Assembly: GCF_963576675.1 (NCBI RefSeq)
Contig: NC_088910.1
Span: forward strand, 100,840,807-100,904,806
Origin: Euphorbia lathyris
Taxonomy: Eukaryota; Streptophyta; Magnoliopsida; Malpighiales; Euphorbiaceae
DNA: 64,000 nt
Direction: 5' to 3'
Part shown: one piece after another, positions 33,618-44,864 of the stretch
Numbering within the stretch: position 1 is the stretch's first letter
Layout: every line of letters starts with the position of its first letter
Program-made: the position numbers and the translations under genes
The notes under the pieces: model-generated
The model's input: only the letters and a program-made list of their open reading frames with translations
The model's database searches: none
Told to the model about the DNA's origin: nothing

Positions 33618-34997
33618 CGGAGCATTCAATCTTGACCGACTAATTAAGAGTAATCGCCTCGAACTAGTTTGTCATTGAAACTAAACTTAGCAAGAAGGAG
33701 GTGGATGAGTTGAAATGGAGATTTCCAGACTATTACTTCTTCATATTTACTGCATTTAGGAGATCTGGCGGTCTCATGTTTTTGCGGGCTAAGAATATGA
33801 ATGTCAAAATCCTTCTTTACACTATCATAATGTATATTTTGGTGTTTGTGATAATTTGGGTAGTATAATTTAGAGAGGGATCAATTTATAGATGGTCAAA
33901 ATCAGATAAGAAATGGAAAACTTGTCACCTTCTTTGAGAGATGAGCAACATAGAAGAACATAGAAGATTTACCGTCGTATGTTTTAGCAATAAATAGAAT
34001 TTTTAAGGGGTAAAACTTACCAACATGAATGTTGTCCGCTATTCCGTCAGTAACATTAAAGTTGAAACGAATTCAATTAAATTACCTATGGAATTGTGTG
34101 TTTATTTCCATAGTTTTTTTTTTTTGTCCTCCCTAGACATGGAGAAAATGATTTTAATACAAAAAATTGATTTGAAAGTATGTAATTAATTCGCACACAC
34201 TTGACACTTCAATTCGTTGGAGCTAAGAATTGATATCAGATGATAATTAGATGTTACTAATAACATCTCCGACCAGTGGTGTGCAGCCAACACTTCATGT
34301 TTGGAGGGCTCCACTCTAGGTTGTAATTTTTTTTTTTTTGCTTGCACAGACAAATAAAATACTATATAAATATTTTTTGGCACAAAATAAACAATTTTTT
34401 TTGCACATAATAAAGTTTGGGGGGCCATTCAAGAAAATACTGTATAAAGTTCGGGGTCATTTAAGAAATATGCATACCACTAGGAGCATCTCTAATAGGA
34501 GTTAATGAAAAGCTCGTTAACCTATTAGAGTATGATACCATTAATGAGTGTTCAACCTTCGTACGGCTTGGTGCATATCAAATAGTACGAAGAACTCAAA
34601 GGCTGCATGTCTTGAAAGCCTTTGAGTTTAATAATTTTTTTAATAACTTTTTATATATAATATATTATTAAATTAATTAGTAGATTCTACATTATTGAGT
34701 GGCTGTAGTATAATCTATTGAAGGTGATAGTTTAATGAAACAAAGATTTATTAAATTGGTCATACATTTATGATGTGTCATGACTCATGAGTATTGAGTG
34801 GTTAGTATTATAATCCATTAGAAATGTTCTAAGTGTAAATTTCCAACGTAATGTTGTGCTTCATTTTATAAAGGGAAAGACTTTTTTTTTCTGTTTCAGA
34901 TCCGTGAGACTTCACCCTTATCAATTAAGACATTCTTTTCCTATACCTTCCTTACTCTTGGCTTGGACTGTAACTAAAACTCTCATTTCTGCTACCT

Positions 34998-35033
34998 TCT
35001 GTCATGGCTGGAAAGGACTGTAGCCATGACAGA
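34998..35033. repeat. inverted repeat, 12-bp arms
   Basis: TCTGTCATGGCT and AGCCATGACAGA are exact reverse complements with a 12-base loop. Confidence 0.9.
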
Positions 35034-35233
35034 TCTTGGTGGAGCTAGGCGGGGCCAGAGGGTTAACCGACCCTCCTCACCCCTCTAGCTTCGCCCTTGT
35101 CTCCAACCCATTTCATAATTTTTTTACATCAAACCGTATTTTCTTTATTTTTTTCTTTGTTTTCATGTTACTACAATATTTTTATCCAACTCATTTCCTC
35201 TCTCCAAACAAAAGAGTCCCTTAAAATAATATA

Positions 35234-36223
35234 GGCTTAATAGGTATACAGCCCCCTAAACTTGTAACTTTTTTTCACCTGGCCCCCTCAACTTAGGGGA
35301 CAACCTCTCAACCCCCTTAACTCTCCAAAATATCACATACAACCCCTTAAACTTGTAACTTTTTTTCACCTGGCCCCCTCAACTCAAGGGACAACCTCTC
35401 AACCCCCTTTAACTCTCCAAAAACATCACATATAGCCCCTTACACCCCTATATCCGGTCAAAATATTGACCCGTATAGAAAACGCGCTGGACTGTTGACC
35501 ACACCAATGCCACGTGTCATTTTTTTCTTAAATTTTTTCATATAAATCCAGTAAATTACCCCATAATTTGGACATCCGTAGAGTCTTCTTCCTTGATTTG
35601 CAGGTTCCCACGAAACCTTAAGTACAACATATTCACCACAAAAACATGATTCATGAGTATCCACCATGAAATCGATTTCAAGAACAACACAAGCCCTAAC
35701 CTAATTGACAAAAAAAAAATTATCTCAGAAGAAGAAAGAGGCAAACCAGAAGAAGAAGAAGAAGAAGAAGAAGAAGGTAGATGACGAATGAAGGAGATGA
35801 ATACTTACTGTTGAACTTGAATCGAAGACCGATCGGAGAGAGAAAAGAGGTGACTCGAAGGAATCAGAAAAGAGGAAGGATTTCTGAGGAGAAAAACGAT
35901 AGGGATTTAAGAAGAAAGGGGATATTTTTACCGTTTAAGTTTCTAAAGCCAACCTTCACGCGCTTTCTAATGAGTGCAATCCCAACTTATTCCATGTCAG
36001 AGCCACGTAGGCGTTGAGGGGCTATATGTGATGTTTTTAGAGAGTTGAATGGGTTGAGAGGTTGTCCCCTAAGTTGAGGGGGTCATGTGAAAAAAATTTA
36101 CAAGTTTAAGGGGTTGTATGTGATGTTTTCGAAGAGTTAAGGGGGTTGAGAGGTTGTCCCCTAAGTTGAGGGGGCCAGGTGAAAAAAAGTTACAAGTTTA
36201 ATGGGTTGGATGCCTGTTATGCC
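35234..36223. mobile_element. Mutator-like element (Pack-MULE type), 990 bp
   Basis: Long inverted ends (about 35234-35440 and 36010-36223), each built of two tandem copies of a about 95-bp unit (ACTTGTAACTTTTTTTCACC, GGCCCCCTCAACTTAGGGGA). Flanked by a perfect 9-bp duplication AATAATATA at 35225-35233 and 36224-36232. The interior carries a GRF zinc-finger exon on the minus strand and a GAA-repeat stretch. No transposase. Confidence 0.9.
35564..35667 (-). pseudogene. captured first exon of a GRF-type zinc-finger gene
   Basis: Minus-strand ATG at 35667 opens MVDTHESCFCGEYVVLKVSW, followed by N-x-G-R-R-x-Y-x-C. This is the first part of a GRF zinc finger (C-x-C-G ... S-W ... N-x-G-R-R-x-Y-x-C, Cys 8, 10 and 32). 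The expected C-x-F-F-x-W end of the domain is missing. Just after CPNYG the DNA reads GGGGTAATT, a good splice donor, so the natural exon probably ends there and only this exon with its leader was picked up. The frame downstream of the donor is read-through. It lies entirely within the inverted ends of the MULE. It could be expressed from the element but cannot make a whole finger without a new acceptor exon. Confidence 0.6.
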
Positions 36224-36259
36224 AATAATATATATACAGTAAAACCTCTATATAGGAAT

Positions 36260-37377
36260 CACTACAAGAATTCAAGCTTGTTGCGACAATTTAATTTGTC
36301 AAAATAAGTTATATTTTTGTCATAAGAAACTTTTTGTTACAAAGTGTTTTGTCACTATCCTAGTCACAAGAAGCCCGTCTTAATAATTTTTTAGTGACAA
36401 AATTGTATTACCTCATAATTAGTTTTTAATTATTGTTACAACTATAATTTGTCATTAATCTAGTTATTATGACAAAATTTAAATAACCGTGAAATATGAT
36501 TTATTATGACTACATAATGTAGTAAGAAAAATGTTACATACACATCCCCATTGGGCTTGCAGCGTGTACAACACAGGCCCAACCCGCCATGTGTTTTTAA
36601 TTCTACAAATTTATGAGGTTGTCAGGACTCGAACCCTCGACAGTTTGGTTCAAGCAACTCTAATACCATGTCATGGAACCGTTTGAACTAAAAGCTCAAG
36701 ATGGTTAAGGCTTAATCGTATATCTTATATTAATCTCTGACACATTCTAATCCCCAAATAAATATGAAAATTTGTAAATTGATTTCCGAAACAATAGATT
36801 ATTCTAATTTGATAAATATTACTGTCATAATTTGGTTTTGTTTTTTCATTTTTTTATTAATTGTAATTTTGTCATAATAAGTACATTATTGCGAAAACAA
36901 TTATTTTATCGTATGAATGTTTCGTTACATCTTTATATATTTATGATAAAAAATGATGTGGCAATTTGTTTTTATCATAATACGCATTAAGTTCTACTTT
37001 CTTGTGATAAATATTTCGACAAAATATTTTTTTCTCACGATTTCTTTTGGTTTTTTTACCTTTTCTTACTAATTATTATTTGATCACAATAAATACATTA
37101 GTTGTGATAAAAAAATTATTTTTACATATGAATTTTTGTCACAAGATTATGTATTTATGATAAAAATGTGTGACAATTTTTTTTTATCATAATATTGATT
37201 GACTGGTGCTTTATTGTGACAAATATTTGAACAAAACATTATTTTGTCATAATTTTGTTTGGAATTTTTATATTTTTTTACTAATTATTTTTTTTTGTCA
37301 CAATAAGTACATTAATTGCGACAAAAATTATTTTGTCAGACGAATTTTCGTCACAATATTGGATATTTGTTGTAGTG
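36260..37377. mobile_element. non-autonomous CACTA (En/Spm) element, 1118 bp
   Basis: Begins CACTACAAGAA and ends TTGTTGTAGTG, with the 3-bp duplication AAT on both sides (36257-36259, 37378-37380). The subterminal regions hold many TTTGTCAC / GTGACAAA-type words on both strands, as in CACTA transposase-binding arrays. No transposase. It contains a TRIM-like fragment at 36655-36742. Confidence 0.9.
36655..36742 (-). repeat. tiny LTR plus primer-binding site (TRIM/SMART-like fragment)
   Basis: On the minus strand a 74-base segment (36742 to 36669) starts TGTCAGAGATT and ends CCATGACA. It is followed without a gap by TGGTATTAGAGTTG (36668-36655), close to the initiator-Met primer-binding site. 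A second LTR was not found. The GGTTCGAGTCC-like word nearby gives a false tRNA look. Confidence 0.5.
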
Positions 37378-37981
37378 AATACACTTGGGACCGGTCTATT
37401 TGTATAACAATTGGGAGGTTATTACTAAATAGAGTTTGATATAATAAAATTTCTCAACACATAAAATTTTAAACTTTTAACAATAACAAGAACTCTCTAA
37501 TTATTATTATTAAGAAAATATTTATGTAAAGTTGTTTGACATATTGATTTAGTTTTTATATTTGTGACTAAATCTTTGAACTTGCGAGTACTTAGTAACT
37601 CACTTGCAAACCACAGATCTCGATAAGTATTTCAATTTAGAGCTTAGGTTTTCAATATATAGATAATTGCAAGAGTTTTATGGGAAAAATGTAAACATCA
37701 ATGAGAATACTAAATATTTATAATTTCAAGTTGTAGTCTGTGTTTCCAACTTATAGACAATTTTAATGTTTTTTTTAATATTTTATAATTTAGTTTGAAT
37801 TCTTAATATATATATATATATATATATATAATTATCACTATATAGAGGTATATTTTCTAAAGGCGGGACTTGAAAAGTGTATAACAAATAACGTTTGGGA
37901 GGTTATTCCTATTTATAATTGGCCCAAGTTGGGACTGAGTTTTTTTATAACAAAATAGAATTTATTCCTATATAGAGGTTT

Positions 37982-37984
<3 letters not shown>

Positions 37985-38042
<58 letters not shown>
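37985..38042. repeat. (TA)n microsatellite
   Basis: Nearly 60 bases of alternating T and A directly beside the MITE end; perhaps grown from its TA target site. Confidence 0.95.
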
Positions 38043-38043
<1 letters not shown>

Positions 38044-39312
38044 CATATGCTTTCAGTTCAGTTCCACAGTTCTCAAGCAGATGAACAAGGAAAAACTTAG
38101 AGTCATCGTGAAATCATTCTTACAGCCCCCAAGGGACAGGGAAAGTCAATCACAGTTGATGAATCCAAGCTGACATAGCCCTCCCTCTTACAATTTTATA
38201 AGAGTGGAGATTATTGGACTATTGCACTATATTGTCATGCATCAATCCAAACGAAACATAAAGACTTATTAAGGCAGCCGACTCCAAATAAATTAAATAC
38301 ATGTATTTTCCTTATACTGTAACAAGTGTCAGAGTGAAGGAATTTTCTAAGTTCTTCTCAGTAAAATATTATTTGACGTTACATCAAATTTGTAGAAAAA
38401 ACCCGTATTCATCGAAATGAGAATACGGTTTGATGATGGTTGGAGAGTCAACCATCATCGAATCTTCTTAATATCAATTTGATGTTGGATTGGAGATGGT
38501 CTAAAAATCTTGTAAAGAAAGATGTTACAAAAATTAAATATTTTAATAAAAATTCTAAGAACTACATTTAGATAAGAATTTATTTAAATAAACAGATAAG
38601 ATAGGTTAGTCCACTCTACATAATAAATTAAATAAAGGCAGTAAATGTATTATCAATCTTCAACTCCATGATGGCTGTGTTGATTTGGTAAAATTACAAT
38701 AAATTGGTCTTTTTCCTCTTCAAATAGTAAAAAGCAGGGCCACTCCAACAAAGTAGAGAAAATTATAGCAGTGGCCCGAAACTTATATTACTTTTACAAT
38801 TTAGCCCCTCAATTTCATTTACAAATAAAAAAGTACTCAAATTTTACCAAGTTGTAACAAAAAAAAAATCCAATTTCAATATAAACTATTAAAATGCATA
38901 ACAATTCTCTGGCATGGACAACTTTGACTTTATATTTCACCAATTTATATGATCCTTATTAGTATAAAGAGAAAAGGTAAAATGTTTATCTTATACTTGA
39001 GAGCATCTTCAATAATCCATACTTACAACTACTCAATATACATGATACATCATCATTGTGAGATCATAAATTTTATTTTATTAAACCATTAACTCCAATG
39101 GTTAAGCTCTCTCCACTAGTTAATTATCTTTATCATATTATTTTAAAAATTAAAAATATATTCAAAAATATTCAAAAATTTAATAAACTATTCAATATTT
39201 ATTAAATGGTTGATAAATGCTCAATATATTAAACTCACTCAAATGTGAAAGAGTTCAATGAATGAATATAAAAAAAATGGTTGATTATATTCTATAGGAG
39301 TAGAGTAGAATA
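38043..39312. other. AT-rich intergenic sequence with a double hairpin
   Basis: No gene recognised. A 30-codon frame at 38081-38173 has no recognisable product. Two adjacent stem-loops lie at 38403-38428 (8-bp arms) and 38432-38459 (11-bp arms). GAGAGCATCTTCAATAATCC near 38999 resembles a MITE end. Confidence 0.4.
38403..38459. repeat. two consecutive hairpins
   Basis: CCGTATTC/GAATACGG (38403-38410, 38421-38428) followed by GATGATGGTTG/CAACCATCATC (38432-38442, 38449-38459). Both pairs are exact reverse complements. Confidence 0.9.
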
Positions 39313-39320
39313 CATGTCAT

Positions 39321-39931
39321 CAGGGGCGGAACCAAGGGGGGGTTGGGGTGAGTTCGAGCCCCGGCAGGCTGCTGGAGAATTGAATTTTTTTTTTTAGTAA
39401 TGGTATCTGATAATATTTTAGAGAGAATTATATTGATTCTATTTAATATTATTACAATGTTTAAAGGTAGATGAGATGGTTAAAGATATTTACTTCTATT
39501 TAAGAGGTCCTATATTCAACTCCCTCCAACCTCAATTTCTTTTAAAAAGCTTTTATTTATTTTAATTTTATTTTTATTAATTAATTTAAATGGACTCTTT
39601 ATTTTTATTTTGATAACACTTTTGAATTCATATTTTAATATTCATTTTTATTATGTCTTTACCATTAAAAAAGTAAACATGTTTAATTTTCTATTAGTTC
39701 AATGCTAGTTTCTAAAAAATGATAACATTTTTACAGTTTTAACGCGTTGGAGGCTAAAAGAATTTTGCCCAGTCCTAACGGGTTGGACTTTGAAAATTTA
39801 CCGTCAACCACACGGTTAAAATTAGTCCCCAAATTATTGTGTAAAAAATTATTGAATTTTACGTGATATAATATTTTTAACATTATAAAAATTTAAGCCC
39901 CAACTTAGTTTGGGTTCTGGTTCTGCCACAG
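39321..39931. mobile_element. hAT-type MITE, 611 bp (CAGGGGCGGA family)
   Basis: Starts CAGGGGCGGAACCAAG and ends CTGGTTCTGCCACAG. It is flanked by CATGTCAT (39313-39320) and CATGTCAG (39932-39939), an 8-bp duplication with one mismatch, so older than the copy at 21960. Non-coding. Confidence 0.82.
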
Positions 39932-39939
39932 CATGTCAG

Positions 39940-40723
39940 CAAAATATTAGATGTGATAGAAGCATTTCACTATGTTTTATGTACATGGACCACAAATCGG
40001 TCAAAATCTCCTATAACATTTTACGTTCTGTAGGAGACTCTGTGTGAGATTCCTACAGAACATGTTTGTCGGAGAAAGTGTAGTTGTTTCCTATATTTTC
40101 TACAAGGATCTTAAATTATAAATTTTATATTAAAGGGGCCTTTACTGCATATTTTGCTTAGAGCCCCTAAATTGTTAGGACCTACCCTGAATGAGTCGAG
40201 TCATTTATGAGCGGTTTGATATCTAATTCGATAAAAACTCGATCATGTTCGGTTTGATTTATAAACGAATTGAGCTTGAGCACGGTGAAGCTCGGCTCAA
40301 AGCTCGCGAGCAGGTTCGATTATAGATTCATGAACAATCTCGTGAGCAAACTCGATTATTATGTTCATGAACACGCTCGTGAGCAAGCTTGGTTCGATTA
40401 TTATGTTAATAATAATATTTATATAAAGGAGAAATGTAAAATAACATAGTTTTGTGTAAAATTTAGTTTTGTAGGTTTCAGAACTATATAGTTTGTGTTA
40501 AAAAAAATTATAAATGAATATAATTAATGGACATAATTAATGAGTTGTTCGAGAAAAAAGTTCATGAACTGAATTAACGAGCTACTCGCAAGCAAAGCTT
40601 GCGAACATCTCGTGAACAGCTCATGAATAGAATGTTAAGTTCAGGCTCGAATTCGAACTCATCAATTTTCTAACGAGTCGAGACTAAGCAGGCCAAAGCT
40701 CAGCTTGACTCGATTAAGTTTGA

Positions 40724-40787
<64 letters not shown>

Positions 40788-41425
40788 TGATAAACTTTGA
40801 AAGTTGTTTAAGTTAGAGAGTATGACACATATCATTTATGCTAATAAAATATAGAGTAAATTATAAAATAAAATTGTGGTTTGTAGTATTTCTAAATGCA
40901 GTTTTGTAGTTTATATTACAAACATGAACTTTGAGTTTGTGAAGTTTGCTGTGAGTCAATTTTTCGATAAATGTGGTTTTGTCAATTTATAAAGTTAGAC
41001 TTTATATATAAAATAATTTGTAAAGTCAGTTTTTTAACGAGTCGAGAGGTGATAGAAGCATTTCACTATTTCAGGCTCGAATTCGAGCTCATCAATTTTC
41101 TAACGAGTCGAGATTAAGCAGGCCAAAGCTCGACTCGACTCGATTAAGTTTGAGTATATGTATATTTTTTTCTGATAAACCTTGAAAGCTGTTTAAGTTA
41201 GAGAGTATGACACATATAATTTATGCTAGTAAAATATAGAGTAAGTTATAAAATAAAATTGTGGTTTGTAGTATTTCTAAATGCACTTTTGTAGTTTAAA
41301 TTATAAACATGAACTTTGAGTTTGTGAAGTTTGTTGTGAGTCAATTTTTCGATAAATGTGGTTTTGTCAATTTATAAAATTAGACCTTATATATAAAATA
41401 ATTTGTAAAATCATTTTTTTTATGC
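39940..41425. repeat. GAGCTCG-rich repeat and a two-copy tandem duplication
   Basis: About 40190-40700 is dense in CTCGTGAGC / GAGCTTG / GCTCGAATTCGA words, a common plant repeat style, family unassigned. Units 40640-41033 and 41070-41424 are tandem copies; the first carries a about 60-base (AT)n expansion. GTGATAGAAGCATTTCACTA at 39953 recurs between the units at 41049. Confidence 0.7.
40726..40786. repeat. (AT)n microsatellite
   Basis: About 60 bases of alternating A and T in the left duplication unit; absent from the right unit. Confidence 0.95.
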
Positions 41426-42700
41426 AAATGGCTCTGAACATGATTTATGTTTTTGGAGACCTGCGAGCAATGGCCTCTTCACGGTAAAGTTATTCTATCA
41501 CTGGCTACGTGCTCCTCCGACTTTGCCTTTGGTTTTTCAGTCAATTTGGAAACCTTTTATTCAGCCGTCACACTCCATGGTTTGCTGGCTTGCATACTGG
41601 GGCGCTTTACCAACTCATGATGCGCTCCGTGCTAGAGGTCTGCCTCTAATATCTCGCTGCCCGGTCTGTTTAATGGCTTATGAGATGAGTGACCATTTGC
41701 TTGTTCATTGCCCCTTTGCTTCCCAAATCTGGTTTAACATATCGGCTTTATTTGGTAGAAGACTTGTACTTGATTCTTCTCTACAGACCCTCTTGCAACA
41801 CGCCTTCTCACACAAGTTCAGTTCGCAAGTCCTTTCAATTTGGCAGGTCGTGCTTGTCAATGCTGTTTGGTTGATCTGGTATGTAAGAAATGCTGCTATT
41901 TTTTAGAGCAAGCCACCAAACATTCATGCGGAATTATGCTATCTTTGGTCTGCAATTCGTAGCTCTGATAGAATCAGCAACGGATCGGTATGGAATTCTG
42001 TTGTGGAGTTATCTATTCTCCATAATCTCGGGTTAAACGCTCATTGTCATAGGGCCCATTGAATCATTGAAGTTAGATGGCAGCCCCTTCCGTCTGATTG
42101 GATTAAAGCTAACACTGATGCCTCTATGATCTCGGGTAGAGCTGGTTGCGGTGTGGTTTTTCGAAATAGTCAGGGACATCCTCTTGGGTCATTTGCCTTC
42201 CTCCTTGATTGTGCTTTAGTACACATGGCGGAATTGCAAGCTGCTATTTTTGCAGTTTCGATTGCGAGGTCACGTGGATGGACTCGTCTCTGGATTGAAA
42301 GTGACTCGACTTACGTTATTCGAATTTTCCGTGCCCGTGCGCAGATCATTCCCTGGACAATGCGTGTGGATTGGTTAAATTGTTTAGATTCAATGACGCA
42401 TATTCAGGTGGTTGTCTCCCATGTGTTTTGTGAGGGAAATCAAGTGGTGGACGCTCTTGCTAATTACGGACGTCTGGCCTCAGATTTACAAATGTGGAAT
42501 ACCCTTCCAGACTTCTGCTGCCTTATTGCTAGAGATAATGCCCTTGGTAGGGCTATGTTTAGATTTTCTTAAAATATTCTTTGTACTGGTTTCATACTTT
42601 TTTCATCTCTTCATTTATATACTTGGTTCTTTGCCTTTTCGGGGGTGCCAACCTTGGTTGGGATTCCCGTTGGACTAGGTCCGTATTTCAATAAAAAAAT
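41426..42700 (+). mobile_element. LINE 3' fragment (element F): zf-RVT and RNase H
   Basis: 5'-truncated L1-type fragment on the + strand ending at TATTTCAATAAAAAAA. Coding starts near 41445 with C-F-W-R-P-A-S-N-G-L-F-T-V-K. The zf-RVT part (41523-41906) shows F..W......P..L..RG...C..C......H....C. RNase H runs from about 42096 (KANTDAS) through AELQAAIFAV and ESDST to VDALANYG, ending at 42572. Stops near 41906 and 42061 (TAG, TGA) break the frame. Inserted just after the second unit of the tandem duplication. No clear target duplication. Confidence 0.85.
41523..42572 (+). pseudogene. LINE ORF2 C-terminus remnant (zf-RVT, RNase H)
   Basis: Two open segments, 41523-41906 and 42126-42572 (in-frame signature from 42096), correspond to the C-terminal third of an L1-type ORF2. 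The RNase H acidic residues are all visible (NTDAS, AELQA, ESDST, VDALA). Reverse transcriptase and endonuclease are missing and stops separate the parts, so no function is expected. Confidence 0.82.
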
Positions 42701-42909
42701 TACTGTAAATAATTCATTTTTTAGGAATAAATAACCATTACAACAATTTTTGATGCAATGCTTCAATTTGCAAATTTTAAAAACCACAGATCCTATTTGA
42801 AAAAAAAAAATTAAACTATGATACTACCTTTACAAATTACATAATTTATTTTTATATTTTTTTTTAAAATAATTAATATTTATCGTTGTTATTTTTAAAA
42901 AGAAAAAAA
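42701..42909. other. short AT-rich gap before nested element C
   Basis: No feature recognised. Confidence 0.4.
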
Positions 42910-42914
42910 ACTAT

Positions 42915-42980
42915 ATTTTTGCATTAAAAATAAAGTTTTCTTGATGCATATCTTAGTATACACTTTTCATGGGATAAACT
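42915..42980 (+). repeat. left LTR of element C, first piece
   Basis: 66 bases matching 58611-58676 (AAAGTTTTCTT.GTGCATA, TTTCATGGGA.AAACT). The LTR resumes at 56670 after the nested LINE and copia. Confidence 0.75.
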
Positions 42981-44321
42981 TGTTGGTCCCTTATAACGTT
43001 GCAAGTATAGTTCCAAAGGGGGGTTAGGAACTATTTAAGCTTTTTAAATTTAGGGCAGATTTCTTTTCTTAAGGGAAAAGGTTTTAAACAGCGGCGCTGA
43101 GTAAACAGCAAGATACTGGCTTAGTCAACTGGTGACTAGGTCAGTTTCTTAACTTGAGTCAGGATATAGCACTTAGAGTCTATTCCTGAGCTCAGATGTT
43201 CGATGCGCACAACTCAGCTTGACCTCTTTACTTGGTCAGTTTTTGGTTATTTAAGCAAGCAATATATATAAGGAGTTTAAGGTAAGAAATACGTTACTCA
43301 GCAGATTTATCCAGGTTCGGCTTCTAAGCCTACGTCCTGTCTCCGGAACACGTTCCGAGATTTCGAATCCTCTACTGAGCTCTTTAAAGGTAGAGCCTCA
43401 AACCTTTTACAATCTTAGCGACTGAGTATAACAAGAGTACCTTCCTCTATACCTCTACTCAATCCTAATCTCTCGCTGAGTACTATAACCGAGTACTCAG
43501 CCTCTCCTTTCTATTCTCTAGAAATGATAAGTGTTTGTCCTAAACAATGATTGCTAAGACACCTTAGATGATTGAATAATCACTCTAGACTTTTACACAA
43601 AGATATGAAATGTAGTGTAAGATTTGCTTTGCTTTTTGCTTGCAGAACTTGCGTAGAAATTTGGTCAGCGTAATGGCTTGATCAAGTTCTATGTTGAATG
43701 AAGCTTCTGATGGCACTATTTATAGAGACGTCTTGAGGCATCGGTCATTTCGAATTTCGAAATAACCGTTGGAGGGAAACGGCTTCCTGTCGTTGTCATC
43801 CTGACTTGCTCAGAGCTCTCGGCCAATCAGATTTGAGTATCTTCTGTCCTCGGTCAGCTTTTGATCAGCTCGGCAGAATGTCTCTCCATTTATGGTAAAG
43901 TCAACTAGACAGCATACTGTGTCGTCTGAACTTTACCCAAAGTGGAAACACTTTGTCTGGAAGTTTTCTCTAGCCAGCTGCTGTCTTGTACACTTTGTCG
44001 AATCTACTCAGCAGCTTCGTCCCGAAGTTATTCCCAGAAGGTCTTCTAGATCCTTCTTATGCTGAGTTGCGTTTTGTACACAGCGACATCATTTTGATAA
44101 ACGCGGGCCGAGTTGTCTTGAGTTGTTTGACTTGGGCTTTGACTTTCGTATTGGGCTTGGGCCTTTTAATCCTTATGTCTCATAAGCAATTTAACTCAAT
44201 ATTGAACAAACACATTAGTAGAATAAATCAAAGCATTTAAACTTAGTGTGTTTAGAATATGTTTTTAATTATACTTAAACAATTTTGTCAAATCAAAATT
44301 ATGTGGAAAGGTGTTTCAACA
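42981..44321 (-). repeat. 3' LTR of copia B
   Basis: 1341 bp, TGTTG...CAACA ends. TATA box on the minus strand at 43717-43724 (TATAAATA). Confidence 0.95.
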
Positions 44322-44340
44322 AACTCCCCCATTTTGATGT
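44322..44340 (-). other. polypurine tract region of copia B
   Basis: Minus strand AAAATGGGGGAGTT abuts the 3' LTR, matching the tract in copy A. Further purine runs occur in the next 100 bases. Confidence 0.75.
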
Positions 44341-44864
44341 TGGCAAAACTATTCACCGAGGAACTCAGTGTTGAGCTCCCCCATGATAGTTGACCTAATA
44401 TAACTTAGCAAACTCCCCCGTAAGGGTTGAGCTACTGACTTAGTTTTACTCTAAACATTTAAAGGTTTAATCGAGTAAGTCTAAGGTCAGTTTTCAGATA
44501 TAGGTCAGCTCATGGAACATATTCTATTTTACTCAAGTATTAAGCGGAAGGTTTTATCATTCAGAGGGCGCTGAGTAATTTGTTGTTCAATGAGTTTTAT
44601 AAGACTACATGTAAGTCAATGTCAAACATGTTATCAGCATTTGGTTCAATCAATAAATTTTATAAGCATTTAAACATAGCTGATTTTAATTGAAGATACA
44701 TAATGACATAATACACAGCATTGCATGAGAACAATTCATAACTCAGTGTTTGAACAAAAGATGCAAGTATTGATATTTAATATAGGTAGTCAGTGTTTAC
44801 AAACAAAAGTTAAGGACATGCATAGAGACTACATACTTAGCCTATACTGAGCTAGCCTATATTT

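Larger units (their letters stand above)
33123..35224. other. intergenic sequence with two strong hairpins and weak MITE traces
   Basis: No gene recognised. It contains a perfect 26-bp snap-back at 33563-33617 and a 12-bp-arm hairpin at 34998-35033, listed separately. GAGCATCTCTAATAG at 34484 and CCATTAGAAATGTTCT at about 34816 form imperfect inverted ends of a probable 0.35-kb MITE. CAGTGGTG at 34275 and CACTAG near 34481 may be another. Confidence 0.4.
36237..37986. mobile_element. pogo/Emigrant-like MITE (about 0.6 kb) split by a CACTA element
   Basis: Left end CAGTAAAACCTCTATATAGG and right end CCTATATAGAGGTTTTACTA are inverted, with TA on both outer sides (36235-36236, 37987-37988). They resemble the terminal sequence of Arabidopsis Emigrant MITEs. 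The interior is AT-rich, with TTGGGAC.G.. words near each end. The CACTA element at 36260-37377 interrupts it 23 bases from the left end. Confidence 0.75.

Noticed and set aside
34275..34482. CAGTGGTG ... CACTAG inverted ends suggesting another hAT MITE
   Set aside because: No 8-bp duplication on either side, and inverted ends too short to be convincing.
36600..36668. tRNA-like B box (GGTTCGAGTCC on the minus strand)
   Set aside because: No A box or cloverleaf can be formed at the right distance. The context is a small LTR with a primer-binding site.
38081..38173. 30-codon frame that might encode a signalling peptide
   Set aside because: No signal sequence and no match to a known peptide motif; just after a microsatellite.
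40726..40786. Regularly spaced short repeats resembling an array
   Set aside because: Simple dinucleotide microsatellite. There are no spacer-repeat units anywhere in the window, so no CRISPR.
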